From Palsa-147 sp036513895 (GTDB lineage: Bacteria; Acidobacteriota; Terriglobia; Acidiferrales; UBA7541), in assembly GCA_036513895.1 (NCBI GenBank), contig DATBYF010000043.1, positions 1 to 64,000 of the forward strand: a DNA stretch of 64,000 nt, read 5' to 3'. Of this stretch, positions 25,950 to 35,392 are shown piece by piece. The position numbers and the translations under genes are program-made. Positions within the stretch are counted from its first letter, which is position 1. Each line of letters begins with the position of its first letter. The notes beneath the pieces were generated by a model. The model saw only the letters and a list, made by a program, of their open reading frames with translations, was not told where the DNA came from and did no database searches.

Positions 25950-26509
25950 GCGTTGCTCCTGTAACCCGATACTCAGCGACATCAAATTCTCGAAACACCG
26001 CCGCTTGACCTCAGCTCTGGCGGTATTGTACGCGGATATCAGCCGTTCATCTCGGTTCTGATGACTGTCGGCCTCTTTGCATCACAATCTCAAACATCGC
26101 TGTACCACACGCGTGGGTGTAACCTCGTGCTTGGAAAGCAAATCTGTACGCAACCATTCGCAAAACCATAAGCTGCCGTTCCACAATACAGAGGTTTTGA
26201 TACGTGAGTGCAATTCCAAAACTCATCAACTTGCTGAATTTGAGGAGGCGACGCCAGCCAAACCGTCAGCACTCATGCACTAGCCCACATATTCACAGTT
26301 CCGGTGCTCATCTGGAATCGGACAACCAGTCTAACTGGCCAATCTACAGTTAGTTGCGTCCACCTTTATGCAGGGGCAGCTTTTGGAGACTCTTCGGACG
26401 TCTGGGGGCCGAATTCAATTTCAACTTACGAAATCGACAGATCAAGGGTGCAGAAACGCGAAATGGAGAGCCAAATTGGCAGGTTATTTGCTTTCATACA
26501 TACGGTGAC
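25950..26509. other. intergenic region
   Basis: 560 bases between the divergent esterase and CadC-like genes. Only short, unconvincing frames are open on both strands; no repeat or RNA structure was recognised. Confidence 0.5.
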
Positions 26510-27613
26510 ATGAGCGACGATACGACGCGTACGGGACAATCTGAATCGGAAGCAGAGACGGGCCGCGAACTTGCTCCAGCCGGGTCGCAAACCGCGTCGA
26601 ATTCCTATCGATTCGAAAACTTTGAAATTGATTGCGCACGTCTTGAATTGCGACGCCACGGCCTGAAGATCCATTTAAAGGGCCGGCCGTTTACCCTGCT
26701 GGCTGTTCTCGTCGAAAGCGAAGGGCAAATCGTGACGCGCGAGCAACTCCGCGCGCGTCTGTGGTCGCCTGACACCCACGTGGATTTCGACGCAAACCTG
26801 ACGACGGCTTTTTGCACCCTGCGAAGAGCCCTCGGCGATTCGTCGAAGGAATCCAGATTCATTGAGACGATTCCGGGACAGGGATACCGCTTCATCGAGC
26901 CCGTCGTTCGATTGAAAATCAGAACTCCGGCAATGCAGACATCGGCTGATGCCGCTTCGGTCCTGTCCATCAATCGTGTGCCTGCAAATTCTGAATCGCA
27001 TGATTCGAATGACTTGCGGCGAAAGATTCTTGTCGCCGCGTGCTGCGCGGCGGCACTCGTTGCTGTTATAGCAGGGTTCGGTTATCGCCACGTTTTATCA
27101 GTGCGAGCGGCGTCGACTCAGCCTGTTCGATTAGCAGTATTGCCATTTACGGAGATCGCCGCCGGATCCGAAGCTGAGCTAATTGCTGATGGATTGCACG
27201 ATGCGATCATCACAGGTCTGGCAAACCGCTACACCTCGCAATTCGCGGTGATCTGCAGAACCACATCCATGCGTTATAAACATACAGATGAAACCGTTCA
27301 GCAGATCGCTCGTGAACTGAGCGTTGATTACATCGTCGAGGGCTCGGTCCAAACCGAGCACGATCGCACTCATATCGCTGTGAGGCTCGTCCGCGCAGAA
27401 GACCAGTCCCAGCTCTGGGCCGACAGTTACGATCGGCCATTCCAGGACGTCATCTCAGTGGAATCTGAAGTCGCGGACCAGATTGGTGCAGCACTATCTC
27501 TCCGTGGAGTTATCCCTGCGACGGTGGGCACCCGCGCTATCTCGCCAGTAACTCCCTGCAAACCCACGGCTGCCGCCATACCTTCGGCATTCTTTCCTCT
27601 TTCAAGCGTTTAG
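26510..27613 (+). CDS. CadC-like membrane regulator (wHTH, TM, TolB/FlgO-like domain), apparently truncated
   Basis: 367 residues. An OmpR/CadC-type winged helix is at about 30-125 (RFENFEIDCARLELRRHG, then GYRFIEPV), one TM helix at about 170-192 (ILVAACCAAALVAVIAGFGY), then a periplasmic domain resembling the FlgO/TolB-like module (VRLAVLPFTEIAAGSEAELI, YIVEGSV). Acidobacterial homologs usually continue into TPR repeats; here the sequence stops about 40 residues after VESEVADQIGAALS with a low-similarity tail rich in Ala/Pro. I suspect a frameshift or truncation. It may regulate the downstream TonB-receptor gene, on the same strand. Confidence 0.75.
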   Translation: MSDDTTRTGQSESEAETGRELAPAGSQTASNSYRFENFEIDCARLELRRHGLKIHLKGRPFTLLAVLVESEGQIVTREQLRARLWSPDTHVDFDANLTTAFCTLRRALGDSSKESRFIETIPGQGYRFIEPVVRLKIRTPAMQTSADAASVLSINRVPANSESHDSNDLRRKILVAACCAAALVAVIAGFGYRHVLSVRAASTQPVRLAVLPFTEIAAGSEAELIADGLHDAIITGLANRYTSQFAVICRTTSMRYKHTDETVQQIARELSVDYIVEGSVQTEHDRTHIAVRLVRAEDQSQLWADSYDRPFQDVISVESEVADQIGAALSLRGVIPATVGTRAISPVTPCKPTAAAIPSAFFPLSSV

Positions 27614-27993
27614 GCCGTCAAGCTCCCTTTCGTCCACTTCTCTGTGGCAGCCTCCTGCGGTCTTCAGACACTGAGCCCACGTCGCTAATGACAATCTCGT
27701 TTCCACATCGGTCACATACATCACCCGCATTCACTTCTTTTTTTGAGACATATCCGAATATCCGAAATGTCTCATTACGACAATCCGTTTCAGATCGCCA
27801 AATCCGATTTTAGGTAAATTCGCCTTCGGGACAAAACTGCTTGAATAGAACGACTTAAAGCCCGTTACGAAATTCAGGAGGATTTAGGCGCGGTTTGCTT
27901 ATTTCAGCAGTCCGATTGCGAATAGACGAACGAGTTTCGCGGTCAAGGGGTGTTGGCTCGCGGAATACAATTTGAATCTCTCCGGAGGATTCG
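27614..27993. other. intergenic leader region of the TonB receptor gene
   Basis: 380 bases without a supported gene. It contains T-rich stretches and TCTCCGGAGGATTCG just before the receptor ATG as a strong ribosome-binding site. No defined operator was recognised. Confidence 0.45.
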
Positions 27994-30900
27994 ATGGTTC
28001 TGAAATTCGCGGCGCGTGTTTGTTCGATCTTACTCCTCGTCACGTTCATAGCAGGCGGTTCGGCTTTAGCCCAGACAACTCAATCGGCTGGCACGATCGA
28101 GGGCTCGATTGTCGATCCACAGGGGGCCACCGTACCCGGAGCGAAAATCACAATCATAAATAAGGGCACCGGCCAGGCGACGTCGGTCAGCCAGAGCTCC
28201 GCTGGCACATACAACTCTGGACCGCTGAACCCAGGCACATACATCGTCCGCGTAGAACAACCGAACTTTCGGACCTCTGAGACAACGGTGAACGTCCAAG
28301 TCGGTGTGGTTACGCCGAATAACGTAACCTTGAGCATCGGATCATCGGCGACGGTGGTGGAGGTAACCGGCGAAGAGACTCACGTCAACACGGAACAGGC
28401 GACGATTCAGGGCGTATTGACCGCGGATCAAATTGATAATTTGCCGGTCAATGGCAGAAATTTCCTCGACCTCGCCCAACTCGAACCGGGTGTGCAGATT
28501 CAGGATGGCTCGACGTTCGATCCTACGAAAAACGGCTATTCATCCGTGTCCTTCGGCGGCCGCTACGGGCGCGCGGCTCGAATCGAAATTGACGGCGTGG
28601 ACATCAGCGACGAAAACGTGGGAACGACCACTCAAAACATACCTCAGAGCGCCATCGAAGAGTTCCAGGTAGAAGGCTCATCACTAGATTTGAGCACGGA
28701 AATTAGCGGCACGGGCGCGATCAACGTGGCCACGCGTTCTGGCACCAATACTATCCACGGCGGCGGCTTTTATGACTTCCGCAACGATGAACTTGCTGCT
28801 CGATTCGCGCCCACAGCGCTTCCCTTTTCCCGCAAGCAATACGGCGCCAGGCTCGGCGGTCCATTTTGGAAAGACAAATTGTTTTTCTTCGGTGACTGGG
28901 AACGCACCCAGCAAGCAGAAGCCGATCCTGTCGTCCTCGGCGCTCCGTTTAATACTCTGAGCGGCAGTTTCAACGCGCCTTTCACAGACAATGAGTATCT
29001 TGGACGCCTCGATTATGTTGTAAAAAATAACTGGCGGATCTTCGCGCGGTTTAACTACGAAAACAATCTCAGCGTCCGCGGATTCGTGGGTAATTCCTAC
29101 CAGCCGTTCAGCAATGGTGACCATACGAAAGTGTATGCGGTGGGAACCGATTTCAATACGGGCACATTCACTCACAGCATTCGGTTCGGCTACACCAAGT
29201 TCCATAACATCATCGGCGACGGCACCTCCGGGCTTCCAAGCCAGTTCAATCCTGTGCCGGGCCTCGCCATCAATATCGGCAACGATTCCATCTGCCTTTC
29301 CGGAGTTGATAACTTCTGCTCAGGGCCGAACTTTCTAGCTCCACAACAGACGTACCAGAGCGATAAACAACTGAAGTACGACGGAAGCAAGATCATTGGC
29401 ACGCACATCCTGCGTTATGGCGTGACCTACAACAGACTCCTTGGCGGCGGCTTTGCCTCGTTTGTCGGCACCGGACCCGAAGTGAATCCTTTGCTGACGG
29501 ATCTTGAAGTAGGAGGCGATCCTTCGAACCCGCTGGATTACCTCGCAGACACGGTGATTGTCGGGAACGGTTTCGGTTTTGCTTCCGAAATTCCCCAATT
29601 TAATCTGCCGGCAGGCGGATTGTTCGACTCGAGATTTGAAGCCTACATCGGGGATTCGTGGAAGATTTGGCGGCGCTTTTCTCTGAGCTATGGTCTCCGC
29701 TACACCCGCGATACCGGACGTTCGGATGCTGACTTGCCCGGTGTTGCAGCGTACGCCGCATTCAATAACCAGTTCATCTCCGGACTCCAGGATCCGGTAA
29801 ATCAGCCGAATGCAGACTTCTCGCCGAACCTTGGCTTCGCCTGGGATCCGAAAGGCGACGGCAAGACCGTAATACGCGCCGGCGGCGGACTTTACTTCGA
29901 CAACTCGGTCTGGAACAACGTTCTTTTCGATCGGTCCACGCGTTTGACGTCGGGAAGATTTCTGACGTTTCCACCCGCCTGCGTGAACAACCAACCAGTA
30001 CCCGTGCCCCTCTCACCGACGCTCGCGACCTTCTGCGGCCAGCCGATCGGAGCGGTCGCATCCGACATCATCGCTTTCCAGAAGGCTTATCAGGAAGCGG
30101 TTCAGGCCGCTGGCCCACAAGCCAATCCCAACTACATCGGCACCGCGCTTGCGGCCGGCAGCGTCAACGGTACGTCCCCGCTCTATCCCGGTTATAAGTC
30201 ACCAAGAACGTGGCAAATGAACGCTGGGATCGCTCGCGAGCTCCATCCGGGCACCGTTTTAAGTGTGGATTACGTTCGATCGGTGGGCCTGCACTCGCTT
30301 CTTAGCTACGACACCAATCACATTGGCGACGCACGCTTCTTGAATACCCCCGCGGCGCTAGCGGCAATCAGCACAACGAACGCTGGGCTTGGTTGCGGAG
30401 ATTCCACCAGCGCCGCATCGATCAACTGCGCGATCGGGGCGGGCGCCACATATCAGAACTACGCGGCGAATGGACTCGATTCAAGTCTTGCCATCACCGG
30501 AGGCGCGCCCTGCCCGACATGCGCATTCGCGGGCGTTAATCCCAATGTCGGCATGAATCAGATGTTCTTCCCCATCGGGCGTTCGCTTTACAGCGGCATG
30601 CAGGTTGGTTTGAAATCCGATATCAAGCACCCGCTGCCCGGCACGCATAACTTGAATCTCCAGGTGGGATACGCGTTGTCCCGCTACAAGGCCACCGCGC
30701 TCGACACGGACTTTACCGCTGGCGCGACCGACTTCGCGGACCCTAACAAATACTTCGGGCCGAACGGACTCGACCGCACGCATCAACTCACGGTCGGCGC
30801 CGTTATGGATCTTCCACTCGGACTCCAATTCAGCACGCTGACGCACTGGGCGACGGCGCTGCCGGTGACGCTCACATTGCCGTCAGGGAGCATCTTCACC

Positions 30901-31476
30901 AACGACATTATTGGTGACGGTTCCTTCGGCGGAAACACGAACACACGGCCTGGCGATCCTCTGCCCGGCACGAATCTCGGCTCGTACGGCCGCAGCATCA
31001 AGGCCGACGACATCAACAACGTCATCAACAATTTCAACAACACCACGGCCGGAACGCTCACTCCCGCCGGTCAGGCGCTGGTGACGGCGGGCCTGTTCTC
31101 TCAGACTCAGCTCACCGCACTTGGCGCCGTGGTTCCAAAGATTCTGCTCGCTCCTGACGGGCAAGTTGGAGTTTCACCGCTATACACGACTGACTTCCAT
31201 CTCTCTCTCAGGCTGCGCCCGAATAAGATCTGGCACAGTCTCTCGGAGCAGTTTGTAATTTCGCCCGAGGCGGCCATCTTCAACGTGTTCAACTATCAGA
31301 ACTGGGATCCCGCAGGAAATGTACTGCGCGGCATTCTGGACGGTAGCGAAGGTTCCGCCAACGGGACCACCGCTCACGGCACCACGCCTCGCACCAACTT
31401 GGTTACGCTCGGCTCCGGAACTTATGGCTACGGCGCTCCGCGTCAGGCTGAGTTTGGCGTCAAAGTATCGTTCTAA
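27994..31476 (+). CDS. Oar-like TonB-dependent outer-membrane receptor with carboxypeptidase-regulatory domain
   Basis: 1,160-residue outer-membrane protein. A signal peptide ends at about residue 27 (GGSALAQ). A CarboxypepD_reg-like beta domain (about 30-115: GTIEGSIVDPQGATVPGAKI) is followed by a plug-like region (LPVNGRNFLDLAQLEPGVQI) and a long beta-barrel to the final aromatic residue in FGVKVSF. This is the expanded Oar/TonB-receptor family of Acidobacteria, probably importing oligosaccharides or other large substrates. The substrate is unknown. GGAGG precedes the ATG. Confidence 0.93.
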   Translation: MVLKFAARVCSILLLVTFIAGGSALAQTTQSAGTIEGSIVDPQGATVPGAKITIINKGTGQATSVSQSSAGTYNSGPLNPGTYIVRVEQPNFRTSETTVNVQVGVVTPNNVTLSIGSSATVVEVTGEETHVNTEQATIQGVLTADQIDNLPVNGRNFLDLAQLEPGVQIQDGSTFDPTKNGYSSVSFGGRYGRAARIEIDGVDISDENVGTTTQNIPQSAIEEFQVEGSSLDLSTEISGTGAINVATRSGTNTIHGGGFYDFRNDELAARFAPTALPFSRKQYGARLGGPFWKDKLFFFGDWERTQQAEADPVVLGAPFNTLSGSFNAPFTDNEYLGRLDYVVKNNWRIFARFNYENNLSVRGFVGNSYQPFSNGDHTKVYAVGTDFNTGTFTHSIRFGYTKFHNIIGDGTSGLPSQFNPVPGLAINIGNDSICLSGVDNFCSGPNFLAPQQTYQSDKQLKYDGSKIIGTHILRYGVTYNRLLGGGFASFVGTGPEVNPLLTDLEVGGDPSNPLDYLADTVIVGNGFGFASEIPQFNLPAGGLFDSRFEAYIGDSWKIWRRFSLSYGLRYTRDTGRSDADLPGVAAYAAFNNQFISGLQDPVNQPNADFSPNLGFAWDPKGDGKTVIRAGGGLYFDNSVWNNVLFDRSTRLTSGRFLTFPPACVNNQPVPVPLSPTLATFCGQPIGAVASDIIAFQKAYQEAVQAAGPQANPNYIGTALAAGSVNGTSPLYPGYKSPRTWQMNAGIARELHPGTVLSVDYVRSVGLHSLLSYDTNHIGDARFLNTPAALAAISTTNAGLGCGDSTSAASINCAIGAGATYQNYAANGLDSSLAITGGAPCPTCAFAGVNPNVGMNQMFFPIGRSLYSGMQVGLKSDIKHPLPGTHNLNLQVGYALSRYKATALDTDFTAGATDFADPNKYFGPNGLDRTHQLTVGAVMDLPLGLQFSTLTHWATALPVTLTLPSGSIFTNDIIGDGSFGGNTNTRPGDPLPGTNLGSYGRSIKADDINNVINNFNNTTAGTLTPAGQALVTAGLFSQTQLTALGAVVPKILLAPDGQVGVSPLYTTDFHLSLRLRPNKIWHSLSEQFVISPEAAIFNVFNYQNWDPAGNVLRGILDGSEGSANGTTAHGTTPRTNLVTLGSGTYGYGAPRQAEFGVKVSF

Positions 31477-31528
31477 CGAATTCGCTCTGGCTTGACCTCG
31501 TGGGTGAGGTTAGAGCGTTCGATCGGCC

Positions 31529-31558
31529 GGAGATGCAGCCCTAACAGGCTGCATCTCC
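31529..31558 (+). terminator. stem-loop downstream of the TonB receptor gene
   Basis: A perfect 12-bp stem (GGAGATGCAGCC 31529-31540 with its complement 31547-31558) and a six-base loop lie about 50 bases after the stop. There is no T-tract, so it is a possible transcript-end structure rather than a classical terminator. Confidence 0.45.
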
Positions 31559-31741
31559 ACGATCGCTGCCGCACTGCTCATGCCGAACACGTAGCCCGGC
31601 GAATGCCATCTCCGCGTCAAATCTGTGACCACGTTATGTTAGGATTATCAGCAGTCAGCGCGCGAGAACTTTGTGTTGGAGCTTTAAATTGGTTTAGCGG
31701 CACCAACAAAGGCTTTTCGCAATATCGCTGATTTTGAATGC

Positions 31742-31819
31742 GGGGCCGTAGTTCAGTTTGGTTAGAACGCCTGCCTGTCACGCAGGAGGTCGCGGGTTCG
31801 AACCCCGTCGGCCCCGCCA
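31742..31819 (+). tRNA. tRNA-Asp (anticodon GUC), island attachment site
   Basis: Acceptor GGGGCCG/CGGCCCC, D arm, anticodon stem CCTGC/GCAGG with loop CTGTCAC (anticodon GTC), T arm CGGG-TTCGAAC-CCCG, discriminator G and encoded CCA (31817-31819). Its 3' half is repeated exactly at 41175-41220. Confidence 0.97.
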
Positions 31820-31820
31820 A
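31775..31820. repeat. attL: 3' part of tRNA-Asp, 46-bp direct repeat
   Basis: From the anticodon loop to one base past CCA, identical to 41175-41220. The integrase gene lies immediately beside it, as expected for a tRNA-integrated element. Confidence 0.88.
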
Positions 31821-31829
31821 TCTTTTCAA

Positions 31830-32939
31830 TCAGTTAGTGACAGTCCGTTTCTGAGAATCTGGCGACTGTGCCCAATTCTGTGCCCCAGTCACCGCAGAAA
31901 CCGGCTGTGAGATGGCCTCAACTGCCGCCCGCTTCGCTTCCATCCGAATGTGCGAGTAGTGTTCCAGCATCCGGCGCGAAACGTGCCCGGCAATCGACAT
32001 GATCGTTTGCTCGCTCGTCAAAGACTCCGCCAGCTTCGTAATCGCGGTGTGCCGCAGGTCGTGAAAGCGCAGCCCTGGCACTCCAGCGTTCTTAGTTGCG
32101 TTACGCCACGCGGTCCTAAAGCTCGCTATCGGCCTACTGGGGTCAATCTTGTGGTTCTCACACGCGGGAAATACAAAATGCTCCGGGCGTGCCTCTGGCG
32201 TGCGGCTCGCCCACTTCGTTAGAGCTGCGACGGCGGACTGATTCAGCGGGATGATACGGCCGCTGCCCGCTTCCGTCTTGCTCTTTCCTACAATCAGTGA
32301 CTTGTGGATGAGGTCAACCTGCGACCAGCGCAGCGTCTTGATTTCTTACGACCGCATCGCGGTATTGAGAGCCAACACAACTATCGGATACAGGGCGGAA
32401 TCAGAACGCCGCGGTTCACTTGTCACCTTCAGCAACGCGGTCTCCTGCTCTGGGTTGATCGCCCGGCCAACGTCTCGCCGCTCCTTCATAAACTGCACAT
32501 CGTCCGAAACGGCCCCCCAAAGTTTCGATTTCTTCATTATGGCGCGCAGCACAGCGATTTCCAGATTGACTGTGCGTCCGGCAGCCTTCGCCGCTGTTCG
32601 TTTCCCTTGGTAGCTCGCGATGTCTGCCGCTGAGATGTCAGATAGAAGCAATGTCCCGAAATGCTTCTTGAGATGCTCCGTCGCGAGTTCGTAAAGGTCC
32701 ACGGTCCTTGGAGCAACGTGCGCCATCCGAGAGTCGAGCCATCGCTTTGCTGCAATCGGGAATGTCTGTGCCTTTTCGCGTCGGATAATCCCGTTGTAAC
32801 CGTCCTCAAGCTGGTGTCGGCGGGCGCGCTCCGCCTCTCTCGCGAGCGTTCGGCTCTTGCTTTTCGATGATTCTCTGATGACCTGCCCGGCGAACCGAAA
32901 TTTGTACCACCACACGTCGCCGCGCCTGTAGAGGCTCAT
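31830..32939 (-). pseudogene. tyrosine-type integrase interrupted by one in-frame stop
   Basis: A 370-codon reading frame for a phage-type tyrosine recombinase, broken only by TAA at 32346-32348 (codon 198). The first 197 residues hold the N-terminal SAM-like core-binding domain and end at LNTAMRS, which includes the first catalytic Arg. Beyond the stop the same frame reads EIKTLRWSQVDLIHKSL, then HDLRHTAITKLAE (His-x-x-Arg) and GHVSRRMLEHYSHI (His and nucleophile Tyr). It starts in an ATGA overlap with the small KGG gene. A single base change could account for the stop, so loss of function is recent, or readthrough occurs. Confidence 0.88.
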
Positions 32940-33088
32940 CGCGCACCACCCTTCATCGTCGGACGCCCACCTTTCTTGGCCCACTTTGAAAGCGTTGCTT
33001 TGTCGTACTTCGCGGCTCGCGCTTTGCCGCCCTTGCGCCCTATGCTAGCGAGATATTCTCGGATCATCTTGTCGTTTCCTTTCTTCAT
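32936..33088 (-). CDS. 50-residue KGG-type small basic protein upstream of the integrase
   Basis: A short minus-strand gene beginning MKKGNDKMIREYLASIG and containing GRKGGKARAAKYDK and KKGGRPTMKGG. It is Lys/Gly rich and resembles small KGG-repeat proteins that often precede integrases on such elements. Its stop overlaps the integrase ATG (ATGA), so translation is coupled. On the minus strand TTGACA (33129-33124) and TATCTT (33106-33101), 17 bases apart, form a good promoter just before it. The function is unknown. Confidence 0.65.
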   Translation of the reverse strand: MKKGNDKMIREYLASIGRKGGKARAAKYDKATLSKWAKKGGRPTMKGGAR

Positions 33089-33100
33089 AACTTAGCGGCC

Positions 33101-33129
33101 AAGATATACTTGACGGCTAGGTTTGTCAA
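33101..33129 (-). promoter_or_regulatory. putative promoter of the KGG/integrase operon
   Basis: Minus-strand TTGACA (33129-33124) and TATCTT (33106-33101) with a 17-base spacer, about 13 bases before the small gene's ATG. Confidence 0.55.
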
Positions 33130-33233
33130 GCGCAAAATGGCGCTGCGCGGCTAGGGTCGCTCCCGAACGGCGGACGCATCCCGGCCTGCCTGCCGCGCTC
33201 ACTTCAACACCGGGATGCCACGCGGGAGGTGGC

Positions 33234-34373
33234 ATGGCCCAGCCAGTTTTTGACCGACGCCTATACGACCTTAAGTTCGCTGAGCTGTGTCACGAACTGC
33301 GCCAGAAAACATCAGCGGCGACTAGGCGTGTACCCTTCGAGCAGCGCAAGCTTGGACAAGGTGAAGGCGCAGGGTTCTATGAAAAGCTAGTGGACGCCCA
33401 TCTCGAAATTCTCGGTGAGCATCTTGAGGGCGTAGATAGAATTTGCCGGGAGGTGTGGCGGAAACAGGGAGGGATCGAAACCCCGGATTTTGTTCGGGCG
33501 GTGGTGCGAAATAGAGTGTTCGCAACGATCGCGGCGCGTTGCAGTGCTATCCGCGGAGAAATCGAGTTAACGGCGGAGCGGAAGCGTTTTAAGGGACTGA
33601 CCCCTATACTTCATCACCTCGCACAAGAGCGGGCGCATCTTGAGAACCGTTGGGCCAATCGCTACGACATAGAAGCGCGCGAGCTTGGCTATGCGAACGC
33701 ATCTGCGTTTGAATTGCGATCAACGACAATCGGGTCGGTTAGGGAGCCAGAGAACCGGCGGAGGGTTTTTATTGAGGATGCGGGCCCACTGAGCTTTCCA
33801 CGACCGGAAGGCGCTGATTCGTATTCGAAGTTCCGGACAAAAACTCTTCAGAAGCGTTTGGCAGAAATTGACGGTAGGTTGCTCTATCTGAATCAACAAT
33901 TTCCCGAATGGCGGGTTTGGGGCGGGTACGGTCCCGGCAACACGCCGCCGCCGTACTACGACGAGATACTGCATTTAGAAGAAGAGCGAGAGCGCCTCAT
34001 CCTCGCACTAAGCAAACGCGTCAAGTTGGAAACCAAACCCGCACTCCACAACGCTCGCCGAGCGGCCTATGAGCGCGGAAAGAAGACCGAAGGGGAACAC
34101 CAAGAGTCCGAGCGCTTCACGCATTCCCCCGACTATCGTTCGGTCAGTCTTCGCGGCAAGACTTACGGACTCACGACGCGCCAAGCTCAAATGATCCAAA
34201 TCCTACATGAGCAACACGAGCAAGGGAACCCAGACGTGGGCAAGGATTTCGTTCTGGAGCAACTAGGCACACGTAATAGCCGCTGGCAAGATACTTTCAA
34301 GAGCAACCGTCAGGCCAGGGAAGCGCTCATTACAACAGGCTCGAAGCGTGGCACCCTGCGCTTAAACATCTAA
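33234..34373 (+). CDS. hypothetical island protein with C-terminal wHTH-like domain
   Basis: 379 residues, unrecognised. The start at 33234 has GGGAGG directly upstream; the 37 codons before it are probably non-coding. The N-terminal two-thirds are strongly helical and charged, with coiled-coil-like heptads (RAHLENRWANRY, KTLQKRLAEIDGRLLYLNQQ, EEERERLILALSKRVKL). The last 80 residues (from SVSLRGKTYGLTTRQAQMIQ to TLRLNI) look like a winged helix, as in many phage and island DNA-binding proteins. It is divergent from the integrase operon. Confidence 0.6.
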   Translation: MAQPVFDRRLYDLKFAELCHELRQKTSAATRRVPFEQRKLGQGEGAGFYEKLVDAHLEILGEHLEGVDRICREVWRKQGGIETPDFVRAVVRNRVFATIAARCSAIRGEIELTAERKRFKGLTPILHHLAQERAHLENRWANRYDIEARELGYANASAFELRSTTIGSVREPENRRRVFIEDAGPLSFPRPEGADSYSKFRTKTLQKRLAEIDGRLLYLNQQFPEWRVWGGYGPGNTPPPYYDEILHLEEERERLILALSKRVKLETKPALHNARRAAYERGKKTEGEHQESERFTHSPDYRSVSLRGKTYGLTTRQAQMIQILHEQHEQGNPDVGKDFVLEQLGTRNSRWQDTFKSNRQAREALITTGSKRGTLRLNI

Positions 34374-34408
34374 TTCGCCTCGAATATTTATCTTTCCACC
34401 GAAAGACC

Positions 34409-34432
34409 CAGGATACGACACAGGATACGACA
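34409..34432. repeat. tandem 12-bp direct repeat upstream of the replication module
   Basis: CAGGATACGACA occurs twice head to tail (34409-34420 and 34421-34432), about 77 bases before the excisionase start. It could be an operator or a minimal iteron-like site. The role is inferred only from position. Confidence 0.45.
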
Positions 34433-34508
34433 CACCTCGTTGTGCCAAAGTTAGCTGCGTAGTGCGAGGAGATCGAAAATTGATTGCTTCGTCGAACTGG
34501 AGGGAATA

Positions 34509-34709
34509 ATGGAAAGAAATCTGCCAGAACTCTTGCGCGTAACCGAAGTTGCCGAGAGACTCGGGCTTCGCGCATCAACAATTCGTGCGTGGATTTTGCA
34601 CCGGCGCATCGAGGCTGTACGCGTTGGTCGCCGCGCGATCCGGATTTCTGCGGCAGAAGTTGCGCGCATCATTGTCGAGGGTACGATCTCCGCTCGGCGG
34701 CTGAAGTGA
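34509..34709 (+). CDS. excisionase-type helix-turn-helix protein
   Basis: 66-residue MerR-like HTH_17 protein. The start of the helix-turn-helix reads LLRVTEVAERLGLRASTIRA, followed by WILHRRIEAVRVGRRAIRIS, the usual wing. Such proteins act as excisionase or as an AlpA-like activator of island excision. Its TGA overlaps the GTG start of the next gene (GTGA), making a coupled operon with the CHC2 and DUF3631 genes. Confidence 0.85.
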   Translation: MERNLPELLRVTEVAERLGLRASTIRAWILHRRIEAVRVGRRAIRISAAEVARIIVEGTISARRLK

Positions 34710-35392
34710 CCAAGGCGAACGAAGTTGCGGCGCACGTCCCAATGGTCGAAATGCTCCGCGTACTGGGCTTTCAGGTGAATGAACGCACGCGGCGCGGCGC
34801 TTGCATCTTGCACGGAGGCTCGAACCCAACGGCATTTTCTTGGCAGGAGGATGGACGATGGCATTGTTTTTCTTGCGGGGCGGGCGGCGACCGCATCGCG
34901 CTAGTTCGGACCGTTCGACAGTGCGGGTTCCGCGAGTCTGTCCAGTTTCTTGCTGACTTAGCGGGCATCGAGTATCGAGTAAATCAAATATCGCACGACG
35001 AAATCGCGCGTGCTCGACACGAGCGCGAGGCCGAGTTGGCGACTGCGCGGCTGCTCGTTGTCGCCGAGAATGACGCGCTGCGCGAAGCTCGGGAGAATCT
35101 TTGGGCGCTTAATGACGTGCGGCGCATGGTGTCGGCGCGTCTTGACGACATTCGCAACGGTGCATGCGAGCGTTGGCCGGGCGAGTGGGAATTCGGGTGG
35201 CACGTCCTGCAATCTATCGCGGACCAAATTCCTCGCGCAGACACAGCCTACTGTATTACATCCTTTGCTGCGCCAGACGAACGAGCTAGATTCGCGCTGC
35301 ACGCCGAACAGCGGGACGCAATGGTTCAGGGCGCATTTGAGCGCGGTTATGTCGCCAACGCTAAGGGCTATAGATTCGAGGTAAATCTGTGA
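34706..35392 (+). CDS. CHC2 zinc-finger primase-like protein
   Basis: 228 residues from a GTG that overlaps the excisionase stop. The N-terminal CHC2 zinc finger shows Cys33-x2-His36 (ACILHGGS) and Cys54-x2-Cys57 (WHCFSCGAGGD), as in DnaG primases and island primases. The catalytic TOPRIM domain is absent; the rest is a charged helical region. It probably recruits priming to the element together with the ATPase encoded next. The next GTG overlaps its TGA in the same way. An internal ATG at 34742 is a less likely start. Confidence 0.82.
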   Translation: MTKANEVAAHVPMVEMLRVLGFQVNERTRRGACILHGGSNPTAFSWQEDGRWHCFSCGAGGDRIALVRTVRQCGFRESVQFLADLAGIEYRVNQISHDEIARARHEREAELATARLLVVAENDALREARENLWALNDVRRMVSARLDDIRNGACERWPGEWEFGWHVLQSIADQIPRADTAYCITSFAAPDERARFALHAEQRDAMVQGAFERGYVANAKGYRFEVNL

